Shown here in pieces: positions 46,409 to 56,367 of a DNA stretch of 64,000 bases (the first letter of the stretch is position 1; each line of letters starts with the position of its first letter). This stretch comes from CAVQAH01 sp963784195 (GTDB lineage: Bacteria; Acidobacteriota; Vicinamibacteria; Vicinamibacterales; 2-12-FULL-66-21). The stretch is taken from positions 262,042-326,041 of the forward strand of contig CAWARA010000009.1 of assembly GCA_963784195.1 (NCBI GenBank), read 5' to 3'. The notes under the pieces are model-generated. The model did not search any database and was not told where the DNA came from. It worked only from the letters and a program-made list of their open reading frames with translations. The translations under genes were made by a program, and so were the position numbers.

Positions 46409-48892
46409 CTATCCTCGAAGCGCCAGCGTCGGTTCGATCCGCGACGCGCGACGTGCGGGCAGCCACGCCGCAACCAGGACCACGGCGATCAGGAGAGCTG
46501 CGATGGCCGCGACGATCAGTGGGTCGATCCAGACGTCTGCAATCACGCTCATCGTGAACACACGGGCAATGACCGCCAGGCCAAGCCCCACGATCGCTCC
46601 CGCGACACCGAGCTTCGCCGCCTGACCGAGGATCATGCGTTGCACGTCGCGCTGGCTGGCGCCAATGGCCATGCGCAGGCCAATCTCCCGGGTGCGCTGG
46701 TTGACGGCGTACGACACCAGTCCGTAAAGCCCTGACACGGCCAGCCACACGGCCGTCAGCGCGAACGCGCTGAACAACGCGATATTGAAACGGCGCGGGC
46801 CGAGCCAGTCATCGAGATATTGACGCATCGACCCGGTGCTCGATACCGCCGCGTCTGGATCGACCGCCCGAAGGTGCGTCAGGAACGCGGTGCGCAACGT
46901 ATCGGGGTCCGTCCCACCCTGCCCGGCCAAAGCTGTCGCGTCGGCGTCAGAGCGAAAGCCGGTCCGGATCATCCAGAACTGGTTGTTCGTGAGCAGTGGA
47001 GCGGCGTCGGGATGAATCTGTCGCAGAGGAACGTAGATGTCGAAGGCCGGCGGCAAGTCGAGCGCTGTGTGGCGGACGTTCTCGACGACACCCACGATCT
47101 CGACGGGCCGTGGACCCACGTTGTTGTCGTTGATCATGAGCCGTTGACCTACGGCACCTGCCGGAAGAAACCGATCGGCGAGCGCTGCGCTCACCAGTGC
47201 GACGCTCGGGGTGTTCGAGCGATCCGTTTCCGCGAACGGCCGTCCCTGAATCAGGCGGGTGCCGACTGCCGGAAAGTAGCCCGGTGAGATCACGCGAAGA
47301 TTGGCGCTCGGCCGGTCACGCGCTAGCTGCGGATTGGCCGGCTACCGAGAATGGCACTGTCGCAAGCAGTCCGCTCAACGGCGCCACTGAGATCACCCCG
47401 ATCTCCCGGGCGCCGGGCGTCGCGGTCAGCCGCTCAGTCAGCTGCTCGTAGAAACGAGTCAGATCATCCGGAGTTCGGTATGTCGGCGGAATCGACACGC
47501 GTGCCTGAAACACGCCGTCGGGGTTGAAGCCAGGGTCCAGGTCCTGGAGGCGCAACAGATTTCTCACCAGGACAGTGGTCGCCAGCAGCAGCACGAGCGA
47601 CGCGGAGATCTCGGCGACGACCATGGCGTTCCGGACACGATGGTTCCAACGATCGCTGACCGCGCCGCGACTCACCGACCTTAGGGCGTCTCCGGTGGGC
47701 GTCCCACGGCCGCGCCGAACGGCGCCGCGGACAGCAGCGCGGTCACCCCAAGGGTCACAGCGGTCGCGAACAACGCCACGGCTCCGTCAAGCCTCACTTC
47801 ACCCAGCCGCGGTATCGAAGGAGGAGCCCACCACGCTGCCGCGGCGATCGCCTGTACCGCGAGAGCCCATCCGAGTGCGCTCCCCGTCACCGCGAGCAGG
47901 AGCGCTTCCACGGTCAACTGACGCGCCAGGTGCAACCGCGATGCGCCGAGCGCGATCCGCATCGACAACTCCCCGCTGCGTCCGTGTGCGCGCACGAGCG
48001 CAAGTGACACCAGATTGGCGAGGGCTGTGATCAGCACGACGATCACCGCACCGAGCAACAGAAGCATCGCCTGCCGGAAGTCGCCGACGATCACGTCGTG
48101 CAAGGTGGTGACGCTGACAGCTTCCTTGCGAGCATACTCCACGGGAAACTGCTGCTTGAGCGATCGGCAGATGGCCGTCAACTCGGCCTGCGCCTGCGTC
48201 GCATCCGACGGCCGGTTCGAGCCTGCCAATGAAGCGAAGGAAGTTCACCGAGTTGCGCAGGTGACGCAGGGGATCGCGATCGGGCACGAGTGGCGTGACG
48301 ACATCGATCTCGAGAAGCGGCAGCGGAAACTGCGCCGGCAGCACCCCGACGATCGTGAACGACTCGCTGTTGATCCTCACGCTGCTGCCGACAGCGTCAG
48401 GTGAACCCGCCATAGCGACGCTGCCACAAGCGATTACTCAACAGCACGACCCGCGGCGCATCCGCGCGATCGTCGCTGTCGTTCAACAGGCGCCCCGCCG
48501 CAGGCATGACACCCAGCACATCGAAGGCGTTGGCAGACATGCGCGCGCCGGTCAGCCGCTCGGTGATGCCGTCGCCGGCAAGGCTCGCGCTCCAGTTTGC
48601 GTACGCCGCAAGGCCCGACAACGTTCGCGTCCGGCTGCGGTAGTCCATGAATTCCGGCAGCGTAAATGGCGCGCCTGGGTTGTCCGGACGTACCGAGGCG
48701 ACCCAGACCAGCCTGTCCGGCGAAGCAAAGGGCAAGGCCCGGACGAGCACCGTGTTGACGACCGAGAACACCGCGGTTGTCGCCCCAACAGCGAGCGCAA
48801 GGGTGCAGACGACGGTCAACGCGAAGCCTGGCCGGCGGCATATGGTGACGCAGCGCGATCGCGAGCTCGCTGCCGATATCGCGGAAGTTCAT
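46409..48892 (-). pseudogene. ADOP/MacB-type ABC permease (FtsX-MacB_PCD twice), at least four frameshifts
   Basis: Reconstructed length about 825 residues, typical for acidobacterial duplicated orphan permeases. N-terminus MNFRDIGSELAIALRH, then VCTLALAVGATTAVFSVVNT and the MacB periplasmic domain. The first FtsX domain is LLLGAVIVVLITALANLVSL followed by SMRIALGASRLHLARQ. A second half includes RNAMVVAEISASLVLLLATT and VSYAVNQRTREIGLRMAIGA. Indels near 48810, 48410, 48230, 47680 and 47315 break the frame. The family lacks its own ATPase; its substrate is unknown. It starts beside repeat element C. Confidence 0.8.
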
Positions 48893-48928
48893 TGGTGTCG
48901 AGATTGATCTGATCGCTGCGCTCTCCGT

Positions 48929-49144
48929 CACGGAGAGTACAGAGGACACGGAACAAGCCTCAACTCGGAGACGCGGAGTAACGGAGACCTGCAGGGGTGG
49001 CCCTACGCGGTGCGCCGATGCCGCCGCGCGCGCGCCGAGCGATCGATCGACACGCCCGGCCGGAGAGCCAGTCCTATCCGAATGCCTCTGTTCCTCCGTT
49101 TCTCCGAGTTGAAGCTTGTTCCGTGTCCTCCGTACACTCCGTCC
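48929..49144. repeat. Palindromic element C: arms as in B, core reduced
   Basis: Inverted arms at 48929-48988 and 49082-49144 (shared CACGGAACAAGC and TCAACTCGGAGA, about 85 % identity by eye). The core keeps the left half found in B (CCGATGCCGCCGCGCGC then GAGCGATCGATCGACAC) but has lost the right half of the long stem and the third hairpin. It appears to be a deletion derivative of the same repeat family, sitting just upstream of the ADOP permease start. Confidence 0.85.
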
Positions 49145-49272
49145 AGGCCCTCATCCTATCGAAGGCCGATGCGCCGATTTGCGACAGAAGTCCGCTGATC
49201 TGCGCCATTCATGCTCTCGACAGAGGGGTTCCGCTTGCGAACGTCACGCGGCGGCGACATAGTGATTCACGG

Positions 49273-50265
49273 ATGGCTCCCGTGCCCCGGAAGACCGCTC
49301 GCCGCATCGTCGTCGTCATCGTGCCGCCGGTCGACGAGCTCGACCTGGTCGGGCCGCTTCAGGTGTTCAACTCGGTCAATCGCCTGGCGGGCCGGACAAT
49401 CTACGCGATCGACGTCGTCACCAATTCGAATCGTCTGACGGTCGAGGGTGAAGGTGGCGTATTGACGTTCATCGCGCGCCATCATTTCAACAAGGTCAAA
49501 GGCGCGTGCGACTCCGTGCTGCTGGTCTGCGGTCTGGGGTCACGATCGGTTCGTGACTCCGGGCTGTCGGCGTGGCTGGTGAAAACGGCTGGCGACGTGC
49601 GCCGGCTCGGCGCGGTGTGCGTCGGCTCGTTTCTGCTCGCAGAGGCCGGTCTGCTGAACGGGCGGCGAGCGACCACCCATTGGAAGTTCGGCCGCGAGCT
49701 GGCGGGACGCTATCCCGCCGTACGCGTCGAACACGATCCGCTCTGGGTGAAAGACGGGAACATCTACACGTCGGCAGGTATTTCTGCGGGCATCGATCTC
49801 GCGCTCGCCTGGGTGGAAGAGGATTGCGGCGCCGGCCTCGCACACGAAGCGGCGCGCGAGCTGGTCCTGTTTCTGCGACGCCCCGGTGGACAGCCCCAAC
49901 TGAGTGTCTCGCTCGCTTCGCAGGCGTCCGAGATGATGTCGATCCGTGAGCTGCAGATCTGGATTGCCGAGCATCTCGAGGCGCGACTGTCGGTCGAGGA
50001 CCTCGCCGATCGAATGTCGATGAGCGTACGGAATTTCGAGCGCGTGTTTACCCGGGAAGTCGGCACGACACCGTCACAATACGTCCTGCAGTTGCGCGTC
50101 GAATCGGCGCGCCGTCAGCTCGAGCGCACCGACCGCGGTCTCAAGCACGTCGCCTCCGCCGCCGGGTTTGGCAGCGTCGACGTGATGCGGCGCGCGTTCG
50201 TCAGGCTGCTTGGGATCACCCCGCGCCGCTATCGCGACCTCGCCGAGCATTCGAGCGGCGATTGA
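49273..50265 (+). CDS. GlxA family AraC-type transcriptional regulator
   Basis: 330 residues. The N-terminal DJ-1/PfpI-like domain (VVIVPPVDELDLVGPLQVFN, then AVCVGSFLLAEAGLLNGRRA followed by TTHW) has the nucleophile-elbow Cys of the fold in GAVCVGSF. The C-terminal double helix-turn-helix is LSVEDLADRMSMSVRNFERV and KHVASAAGFGSVDVMRRAFV. GlxA-type regulators sense small metabolites, often amine-related. It starts at ATG 49273 and is transcribed alone. Confidence 0.9.
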   Translation: MAPVPRKTARRIVVVIVPPVDELDLVGPLQVFNSVNRLAGRTIYAIDVVTNSNRLTVEGEGGVLTFIARHHFNKVKGACDSVLLVCGLGSRSVRDSGLSAWLVKTAGDVRRLGAVCVGSFLLAEAGLLNGRRATTHWKFGRELAGRYPAVRVEHDPLWVKDGNIYTSAGISAGIDLALAWVEEDCGAGLAHEAARELVLFLRRPGGQPQLSVSLASQASEMMSIRELQIWIAEHLEARLSVEDLADRMSMSVRNFERVFTREVGTTPSQYVLQLRVESARRQLERTDRGLKHVASAAGFGSVDVMRRAFVRLLGITPRRYRDLAEHSSGD

Positions 50266-50350
50266 CGCCGAGCGAGTGCGGCGGCTTCGGCTACAGTTTC
50301 CTGCGGTTGCCGGTCGCGTCAAGCAGACGGGCGTGCAATAGCGATGGACA

Positions 50351-51367
50351 TCACCAGACGAATCGGAAAATCGCAGCCGTCGAGCGGTTCGGATCAGGCC
50401 GCTTCGGATCGTCGACTTTGAACCGGTCGGGGACGCTCGTCCACCCGTCGTAGATGCTGCCGCCAATCAGAAAGCGCCCCTCCGCCTTCGGCACGGGTTT
50501 GGGCGTGAGCGTCGGTTCGGTGAAGACCAGGCTGTACGCTCGCTTCGGCTCGGTCGCACCCATGCGATCGCTCTGCGGCACGTATTCGGCACGACCATCG
50601 CCATCCACGTCTGCCACGACCCAGTCCAGGTTCAGGAGCCGATGGTAGGTGTGATCCGAGATCATGCCGCGAAGCTGGGCGTTGAACTTGTCGACGATCG
50701 ATTGCGCGTCTGGCACGTTTCGGCTGACGGCAAGGTACAACTGTCGCCGGATCAGCGGTGTCGAACCGATCTCGAGCCGCGTGCGCGCTTCCTCCGCGTA
50801 GTTGCGGACGATGTATTGGACGACGAGCTCGTCCATGAGCGTGTAGTCGACTTTGCTGTCGAGGAGGAGCTTCAGGCTGTCTTCCTCTGACTTCGATCGC
50901 ACGAACGTTGGTCCAGACTGATCGACGGCCTCGCCGTACGAATATCCCTCGACGATCGCAATCCGCTTGCCCTCGAGGCCGGCGAACGACGTCGCCGAGA
51001 CGTCGCCACCTCGCCGCGCGACGAGGATCAGACGGTTTTCGAGATACGGCTGCGAAAACAGCAGCGTCTTCTCACGCTCGGCATCCTTCCACGCCGCAGC
51101 GCTGCCGTCGAACTTGCCGCTGAGCAAGGCCGTGGTGAACTGCGAGGGGTCCACGATTGTGGTGCTGGTCTTGATGCCGACGCGATCGAGGGCGGTCTCG
51201 ACGAGGTCCAGCGCAAATCGCGGCTGCCCAGGCCCGTTGGTGAACGGTGACCACGCCGTCGACACGAGGAGCAACACAGTGGTCTGCCCCGACACGGCGA
51301 GCGAGCCGCCGGCAAGGGACAGCAGAAGGATTGCCGATGTCAGGACACGCATCGTGGAGGAGCGCAT
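50351..51367 (-). CDS. Periplasmic solute-binding protein (family 3 type)
   Basis: 338 residues with a signal peptide (LTSAILLLSLAGGSLAVSG). STAWSPFTNGPGQPRFALDL, GSAAAWKDAEREKTLLFSQP followed by YLENRLILVAR, and LEGKRIAIVEGYSYG are typical of SBP_bac_3 amino-acid-type binding domains. The last 90 residues (VVADVDGDGRAEYVPQSDRM and following) are an unusual extension. There is no permease or ATPase nearby. It lies 69 bp downstream of the 566-residue protein on the same strand, so it is probably part of that envelope operon. Confidence 0.8.
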   Translation of the reverse strand: MRSSTMRVLTSAILLLSLAGGSLAVSGQTTVLLLVSTAWSPFTNGPGQPRFALDLVETALDRVGIKTSTTIVDPSQFTTALLSGKFDGSAAAWKDAEREKTLLFSQPYLENRLILVARRGGDVSATSFAGLEGKRIAIVEGYSYGEAVDQSGPTFVRSKSEEDSLKLLLDSKVDYTLMDELVVQYIVRNYAEEARTRLEIGSTPLIRRQLYLAVSRNVPDAQSIVDKFNAQLRGMISDHTYHRLLNLDWVVADVDGDGRAEYVPQSDRMGATEPKRAYSLVFTEPTLTPKPVPKAEGRFLIGGSIYDGWTSVPDRFKVDDPKRPDPNRSTAAIFRFVW

Positions 51368-51436
51368 GCCTTGATCCTACTCTTACGGCTTCGCGCAGGC
51401 GACCATCAGGCGTGATGCGCGACCTCATCGCAGGGC

Positions 51437-53137
51437 TCACTTCGTCTTTGCGGGCACCGTAGCTGGCGTCGCAGGCTTGTCAGCCATCCGCTCGAAACCG
51501 ACGAGCTTCCAGCTTCCGCCATCCTGCCGGAAGAACGCACGCACCGGCTGCTTCCACGTCGGGTACGTGCTGCTGTCCGCGGCGATATCGACAGCCACGA
51601 AGCCGCTCGACGGCAAACCGTTCGGTGCGGCAATCGTTGTCGTCGCACTCGTCGTTTCGGACAGCGGTTTGGTCGCCCCGGTCGCGTTGTCGAAGAGCAT
51701 CCACGAGGCGCGGTAGGACACCGGCCCCTGGGCCACGCCGCCGTCGATGGCTGCGTTTCCGAACGTCAGGCCTTTCGCGTCGAGACGCGGGTCGACGATC
51801 GGATTCACCTGCGTCAGAAAAACGCTCTTGATCTTTTCGCGCCGCTGGATCAGGACGTCGGCCAGATACTTCTCCGCTTCCGGATTGCTGAACTGTCCGG
51901 CGTGGACGGCCGCTCTGATCATGTCGTCGGTAAAGGCGGCGATCCGCCGCGCCGCCCAGAAGGCGTCGTCGTCTCGAAGCTCCATGTATGCAGTCGTCGG
52001 TGTCTGCGGCCGCCACGTCCGTGGATCGAAGACCTTGCCCTCGAACTTGCCAACCGATGGGTACTCGACGTAGTCGACGGTCTGCCACGGGCTCAGGCCG
52101 AACCCGAGCGTGAAGAAGCGCTTCCGCGATGGCCCTCCCTCGAAGAAGTACTCGTAGCTGAGGTCCCATTCGTGATCGCCGTTGCACATGCCGAAGGTCG
52201 AGCCGACGTCCTGCAGGTAATGCTTGACGATCGCCTTGCCGTTCTCCGTGATCAGCGTGTCCATGGTGTTCGCCGCTTTGAGGTCCGTGAGGTTCGTCCA
52301 CGCGCCGAAGACGCGAAGGGCGCGCAGCTCGCGCCGGTGCTGGTGCGGCACGAGGTCATTGGGATCGTCGGGGCGCGTGCCGGCGTACTGGAAGCCGCCA
52401 AGAATCGTGCCCGGCAGCAGGCGGCCAGCAATGACGCGGTAGGTGCCGTCTTCGTTGCGCGCCACCCTCTCGAGGATCGTATCGATGTCATCCTGCGTGA
52501 AGGGCGTCCGCTTGCCATTGGGACGGCGAATCGTCGCCTTCGGGTCGATCGTCGCCTTCTTCGGATCGAAGGTCGTCAGGAACGACTCGACCTGGTTGTA
52601 GCCGAGCCCCCAGAAAATCCTGGTGGCAATCGCGACGGCGGCGGTTGCCCCTTCCGGGGCCCACGGCGGATCGAACTCGAGGAACCATGTCTCGCCCTTG
52701 CCATCCATTGCCGTGAAGCCGGGGTGCGCGCCCGCAGTCTTTTCCCTGATCAGCGTCCACTTCGACGGGTCCGGCGGGGCGCCGGTGATTCCCGCGCGCA
52801 GGAGCTCCTCATTGGTGACCGGCCTGCTGCCGACGCGGTTGGTGAACCAGCTCGAGTCCGGCACCTCGTCGATCGTGTTGATGTTCTTCGCGCGCAGACC
52901 GCTCGGCTTGTAGCCTGACGTGACGAAGAGGTTGTAGCCCAGCTCGTAAATCTGAGACTGATCGTAGGGCGCCGCCTTCGAGGCGTCCTGCGATTCGGGC
53001 TCACGCGCAAGCGGATCGTCCGGGTAGAAGCGCGGACTCTGCATCGCCGCACCGGTCGCGAAATAGCCGATGGCCCCAACGGACAGCGCCACGAGCGTGG
53101 CGCGGCGGGCACGGGTCGAAAATGGTGAAGTGAGCAT
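51437..53137 (-). CDS. Exported protein with kinase-like motifs, 566 aa
   Basis: N-terminal signal or anchor (ATLVALSVGAIGYFATGAAM). Three segments have the order of a HipA/PI3K-like kinase core: TWFLEFDPPWAPEGATAAVA (residues 150-169), with Glu154 where I would expect the ATP-site Lys; LTDLKAANTMD (283-293), similar to the DxKxxN catalytic loop; and HYLQDVGSTFG (306-316), similar to the DFG region. If this is right, the loss of the Lys suggests a pseudokinase or altered chemistry. The assignment is by motif only. It starts 9 bp after the end of the Omp85-like gene, so the two are co-transcribed. Confidence 0.6.
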   Translation of the reverse strand: MLTSPFSTRARRATLVALSVGAIGYFATGAAMQSPRFYPDDPLAREPESQDASKAAPYDQSQIYELGYNLFVTSGYKPSGLRAKNINTIDEVPDSSWFTNRVGSRPVTNEELLRAGITGAPPDPSKWTLIREKTAGAHPGFTAMDGKGETWFLEFDPPWAPEGATAAVAIATRIFWGLGYNQVESFLTTFDPKKATIDPKATIRRPNGKRTPFTQDDIDTILERVARNEDGTYRVIAGRLLPGTILGGFQYAGTRPDDPNDLVPHQHRRELRALRVFGAWTNLTDLKAANTMDTLITENGKAIVKHYLQDVGSTFGMCNGDHEWDLSYEYFFEGGPSRKRFFTLGFGLSPWQTVDYVEYPSVGKFEGKVFDPRTWRPQTPTTAYMELRDDDAFWAARRIAAFTDDMIRAAVHAGQFSNPEAEKYLADVLIQRREKIKSVFLTQVNPIVDPRLDAKGLTFGNAAIDGGVAQGPVSYRASWMLFDNATGATKPLSETTSATTTIAAPNGLPSSGFVAVDIAADSSTYPTWKQPVRAFFRQDGGSWKLVGFERMADKPATPATVPAKTK

Positions 53138-53145
53138 GTCTTTAC

Positions 53146-54434
53146 CTAGAAGGATGCACTCGACGAGAAAATGAACGAGAAACTGTTCTCGCGGCTCCTG
53201 GCCAGCTCGACGCGCAAGGGCGTGGTGAAGGGACCGTGGAAGCGAATACCGAAACCGTAATCGTCCTTCAGCCCGTCGAGATCGAGATCCGAGGTTCGCG
53301 CCACCACCTTGCCGGCGTCGTAGAAGAACGCCAGGTCAAAGTAGCGGTTGACCATGATGCGCCATTCCGCTTGCAACAGCAGGCTGTTCTGATCGCGGAA
53401 ACGCCAGCTGGCGTAACCGCGCAGCGACGAGCCGCCGCCGAGTGCCGGCAGCATGAAAAACGGAATCTGCTGACCGTCCTTGTCGAACGCGGTTTGCACC
53501 CGGCCGTGGAACGAGAGCACCCACGCCTCGCGCAGAATGGGAAGATGCGCGATCCCTTCGTATTCGGCTAGCTGGAACCCGAACGCGTCGTCGCTGTCGT
53601 TGTAGTCGTGCAGCGAGGCCGCGATGTAAGCGCCTCGCCTGGTGTATCCCGGCGACGTGCGCCAGTCGAGCCCCACCGTGCCTTGTGTGTGCAGGTAGGT
53701 CACGTCGGCACCGAGACCGGGCAGCGTGTCAGGCGTGTAGACCTCTTCGACCGAGGGAAACGAACCCTTACCGGGCTCCTGCGACCACTGCGAGAACTCG
53801 ACGCCGCCGCGCAGCAACAGAGTTGTTGCGTGTTGGAAAGATGGTCAGGAGCGCCGACGCGTACGGCTGCTGGAACAGATAGCTCGCGCGGTCGTCCTTG
53901 GACGTGTTCGTGCCAATCCCGTAGAAACCGACCTGCGTCGCTTCGCGCCAGCCGCCGAGCACCGACAGGTGACCGCGCCGCTTGAAGATTCGTGGCGCGA
54001 CGAACTCGGCCTCCACGCGCTTGTAGTTGGAAAACGTGTAGCTGCCGCGCACGTCGATGAAGTTGTAAGCGCTTACGTAATTCAGATGGCCGAGGCCAAG
54101 CGTGAAGCCGCCACCCGAATAGGCGCTCTCGAAGAATGGGTGCCACCGCAGATTCCCGCCCTCGAGGATCGTGTCGATCTTGCGTGAAGATCCGCTCCCC
54201 CTTGTTGGGAGCGTAGGGTTGCAGGTTCTGAGCCTTGGCCGCCTGTTCCTGGACGATGGCCGCTTCGCGCGTCCCGGGGGCAGGTGCCTGGCCTGGCTCG
54301 GCGCCAGCGGCGCTGGCCGCGGACGTCGAGGACGCTTCAGACGGCACGGCCGGCGCCGTTTGCGCGGCCGCAGTCGTCGGCGCGGCGAGCAGCGCGACGA
54401 CCGGAATTAATCGCAGCATCTTAGAAGTACGCAC
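53146..54434 (-). pseudogene. Omp85/BamA-like outer-membrane barrel without POTRA, two frameshifts
   Basis: About 428 residues. A signal peptide (LIPVVALLAAPTTAAA) and an Ala/Pro-rich stretch precede the barrel: FFESAYSGGGFTLGLGHLNY, NYKRVEAEFVAPRIFKR, the late LPALGGGSSLRGYASWRFRD (the conserved GGGxxxRGY-type loop 6 motif of Omp85 proteins), and a C-terminal strand ending in Phe (SFSFIFSSSASF). There is no room for POTRA domains. Indels near 54185 and 53825 shift the frame. It would be a surface-antigen (D15-like) pore or anchor; the co-operonic 566-residue protein is its likely partner. Confidence 0.75.
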
Positions 54435-54690
54435 GTATCCCCACTTTGAAGCACTGAATCAACGATTCAAACCAGTCAGAGAAAGACCTGAAACGATCGG
54501 CTACCGTGGCCGCGCTGCAGCTTGGAAGAATACCTCAGAACCCCTCAACGGGTGCTTCACGGATCTTCACCAGATTCCACGGTCATGGTGTTTCACTCGT
54601 TCTCCCACAACATGCCGCGGCCGGGCGGCAATGGTTCCATGGTCTAATCCGGTCGGGCACCCTTGCCCCGTTTCCTTGTCGCGCTAGAAG

Positions 54691-55689
54691 ATGACGGTCC
54701 GAGTCCTCGTGTCGGCGACGGCGATGCTCCTGGGAGTCATTGGGGTTCTTGCCGCTCAGCCGAGCCATCGATTCCTCCGCAAACCGACTGATGCAGCGAT
54801 CCGGGTGATGACGTGGAACATCTACCGGGATTCGATCTTTCCGCCGGATGGTGAGGCCGTCGATACGACAGCCGCGAACCGGCCGGCGCAATTCGCACGG
54901 ATACTAAAGGCTCTCGAGCCGGATGTGTTGTGCCTGCAGCAAGTCAACGTGGGCGCGGCGCGCAGCGCGGCACTTGTCGATGAGATCCTGCCGCTGCCGG
55001 ATGGCCAGACCTGGCAGGCACACGACAAGGTGGATACCGTCATCGTGTCGCGCTTCAGACTTCGCGCGATCGCTGCTGGACAGGTGGACGGCGAGCGCAT
55101 CCGCGGTCACTCGATCGCGCTGATCGGCACGCCGGCGACCGATCTCTATCTGATTTGCGCTCACTTCGAGTCGTCGGACGAGAGCGAGGATGTGTTGCTC
55201 AGGCGGGAACAGGCGCGGGTGATCGTGAACACGATCCGCGAGGCCAAGGCTGGCAGCGGGCCGATTCCGCTGCGCACGCGCACGCCCTTTGTCGTGATTG
55301 GCGACTTCAATGCCATCACCGGCGCAACCCTCTTCGTCGACGCCATCGTCACCGGCAGAGCCGCCTACGAGACCGGCGGGCCCGCCGAGCGACCCGATTG
55401 GGACCGCACCGCGCTGACCGATGCCCAGCCGCGGCACAACGGATCAGGAACCGATCGCTACACGTGGCGCAACGATATGGACCGGTTCCCTCCAGGCATC
55501 CTCGATCGCATCTTTTACAGCGACAGCGTCCTTCGTAGCGTCAATCAGTTCGTCCTCGATACGACAGTGATGTCATACCGCGAGCTGGTCGACGCCGGCC
55601 TGCGGAGCATCGACGTCATGCGCGATCCGCAAGCGGGAATTCACGATCACCTGCCGGTCGTGATCGATTTCGTGCCGCGGCGGCGCTAG
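54691..55689 (+). CDS. Exported endonuclease/exonuclease/phosphatase (EEP) family protein
   Basis: 332 residues with a signal peptide (MTVRVLVSATAMLLGVIGVL). VMTWNIYRD, LEPDVLCLQQVN, PFVVIGDFNAI and GIHDHLPVVIDF are the EEP motifs in order. The second normally reads LQEV, its Glu binding the metal; here it is LQQV, so activity may be reduced or altered. The Asp/Asn of GDFN and the C-terminal Asp-His are present. Possible substrates are nucleic acids, phospholipids or inositol phosphates. Confidence 0.85.
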   Translation: MTVRVLVSATAMLLGVIGVLAAQPSHRFLRKPTDAAIRVMTWNIYRDSIFPPDGEAVDTTAANRPAQFARILKALEPDVLCLQQVNVGAARSAALVDEILPLPDGQTWQAHDKVDTVIVSRFRLRAIAAGQVDGERIRGHSIALIGTPATDLYLICAHFESSDESEDVLLRREQARVIVNTIREAKAGSGPIPLRTRTPFVVIGDFNAITGATLFVDAIVTGRAAYETGGPAERPDWDRTALTDAQPRHNGSGTDRYTWRNDMDRFPPGILDRIFYSDSVLRSVNQFVLDTTVMSYRELVDAGLRSIDVMRDPQAGIHDHLPVVIDFVPRRR

Positions 55690-55714
55690 GGCATTGGGAA
55701 CGCGTCGATTCCTG

Positions 55715-56120
55715 TCAGCTCGCTGGGACCGAATGATGCTCGTGCACGATCGCCCAGTGCCCGTTGGTCTTGCGCAGCCCCATCGTCAAGCGGAACGCGA
55801 GCTGGACTCTGTCGCCGCTCTTCTCCGTTCCCGAACACCGCATCAGCGCCGACACGAAGGCCACGTCATGACCCGCTGTCACCTCCATTTGCGTGATGTC
55901 GAATACCACCGGATCGTCGGACCAGGAGAAGAACACATCCCAGGTCCTGCGGTAGGCATCGATGCCTAATGCCTGCAGCGGGTGGCGGGACGTCGAACAT
56001 CACGATATCCGGAGCGTGACGCGCCAGAATCCCCTCGTAGTCCCTCGCGCGAACCGCCCTGGCCCAATCTTCAACAATCCCCCGTATCGTGGAGACATCC
56101 GTCGTCGTGCTCGTCGTCAT
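55715..56120 (-). pseudogene. NTF2-like (SnoaL/SgcJ) protein, one frameshift
   Basis: About 135 residues. IRGIVEDWARAVRARDYEGI followed by LARHAPDIVMFDVPPP starts the fold. After an indel near 55970 the second frame gives YRRTWDVFFSWSDDPVVFDI and LRKTNGHWAIVHEHHSVPAS. Proteins of this kind are small steroid-isomerase-like enzymes or binding proteins. The function is unknown. Confidence 0.75.
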
Positions 56121-56367
56121 TGATGGTCCTCTCCAACATCGAATTCAGCTGGTGGCGCCGGCCTCTTCCCCATCGTCGTCTGGAGAGCCACGGAGCACTA
56201 TCAGAATCTATGGATGCGGCGGCACACGTTACTGATGCGTTCCAAACATTCTCTTGACTGCAAGTGCACCTGAAGGCTGGCTGACGGTATAACAGTGGGG
56301 GATCAGACAGCAGCCTGCATGCCCGCGAGAATGCGAGCCAGGACATCAGGTACGGAAAGGATCTGAC

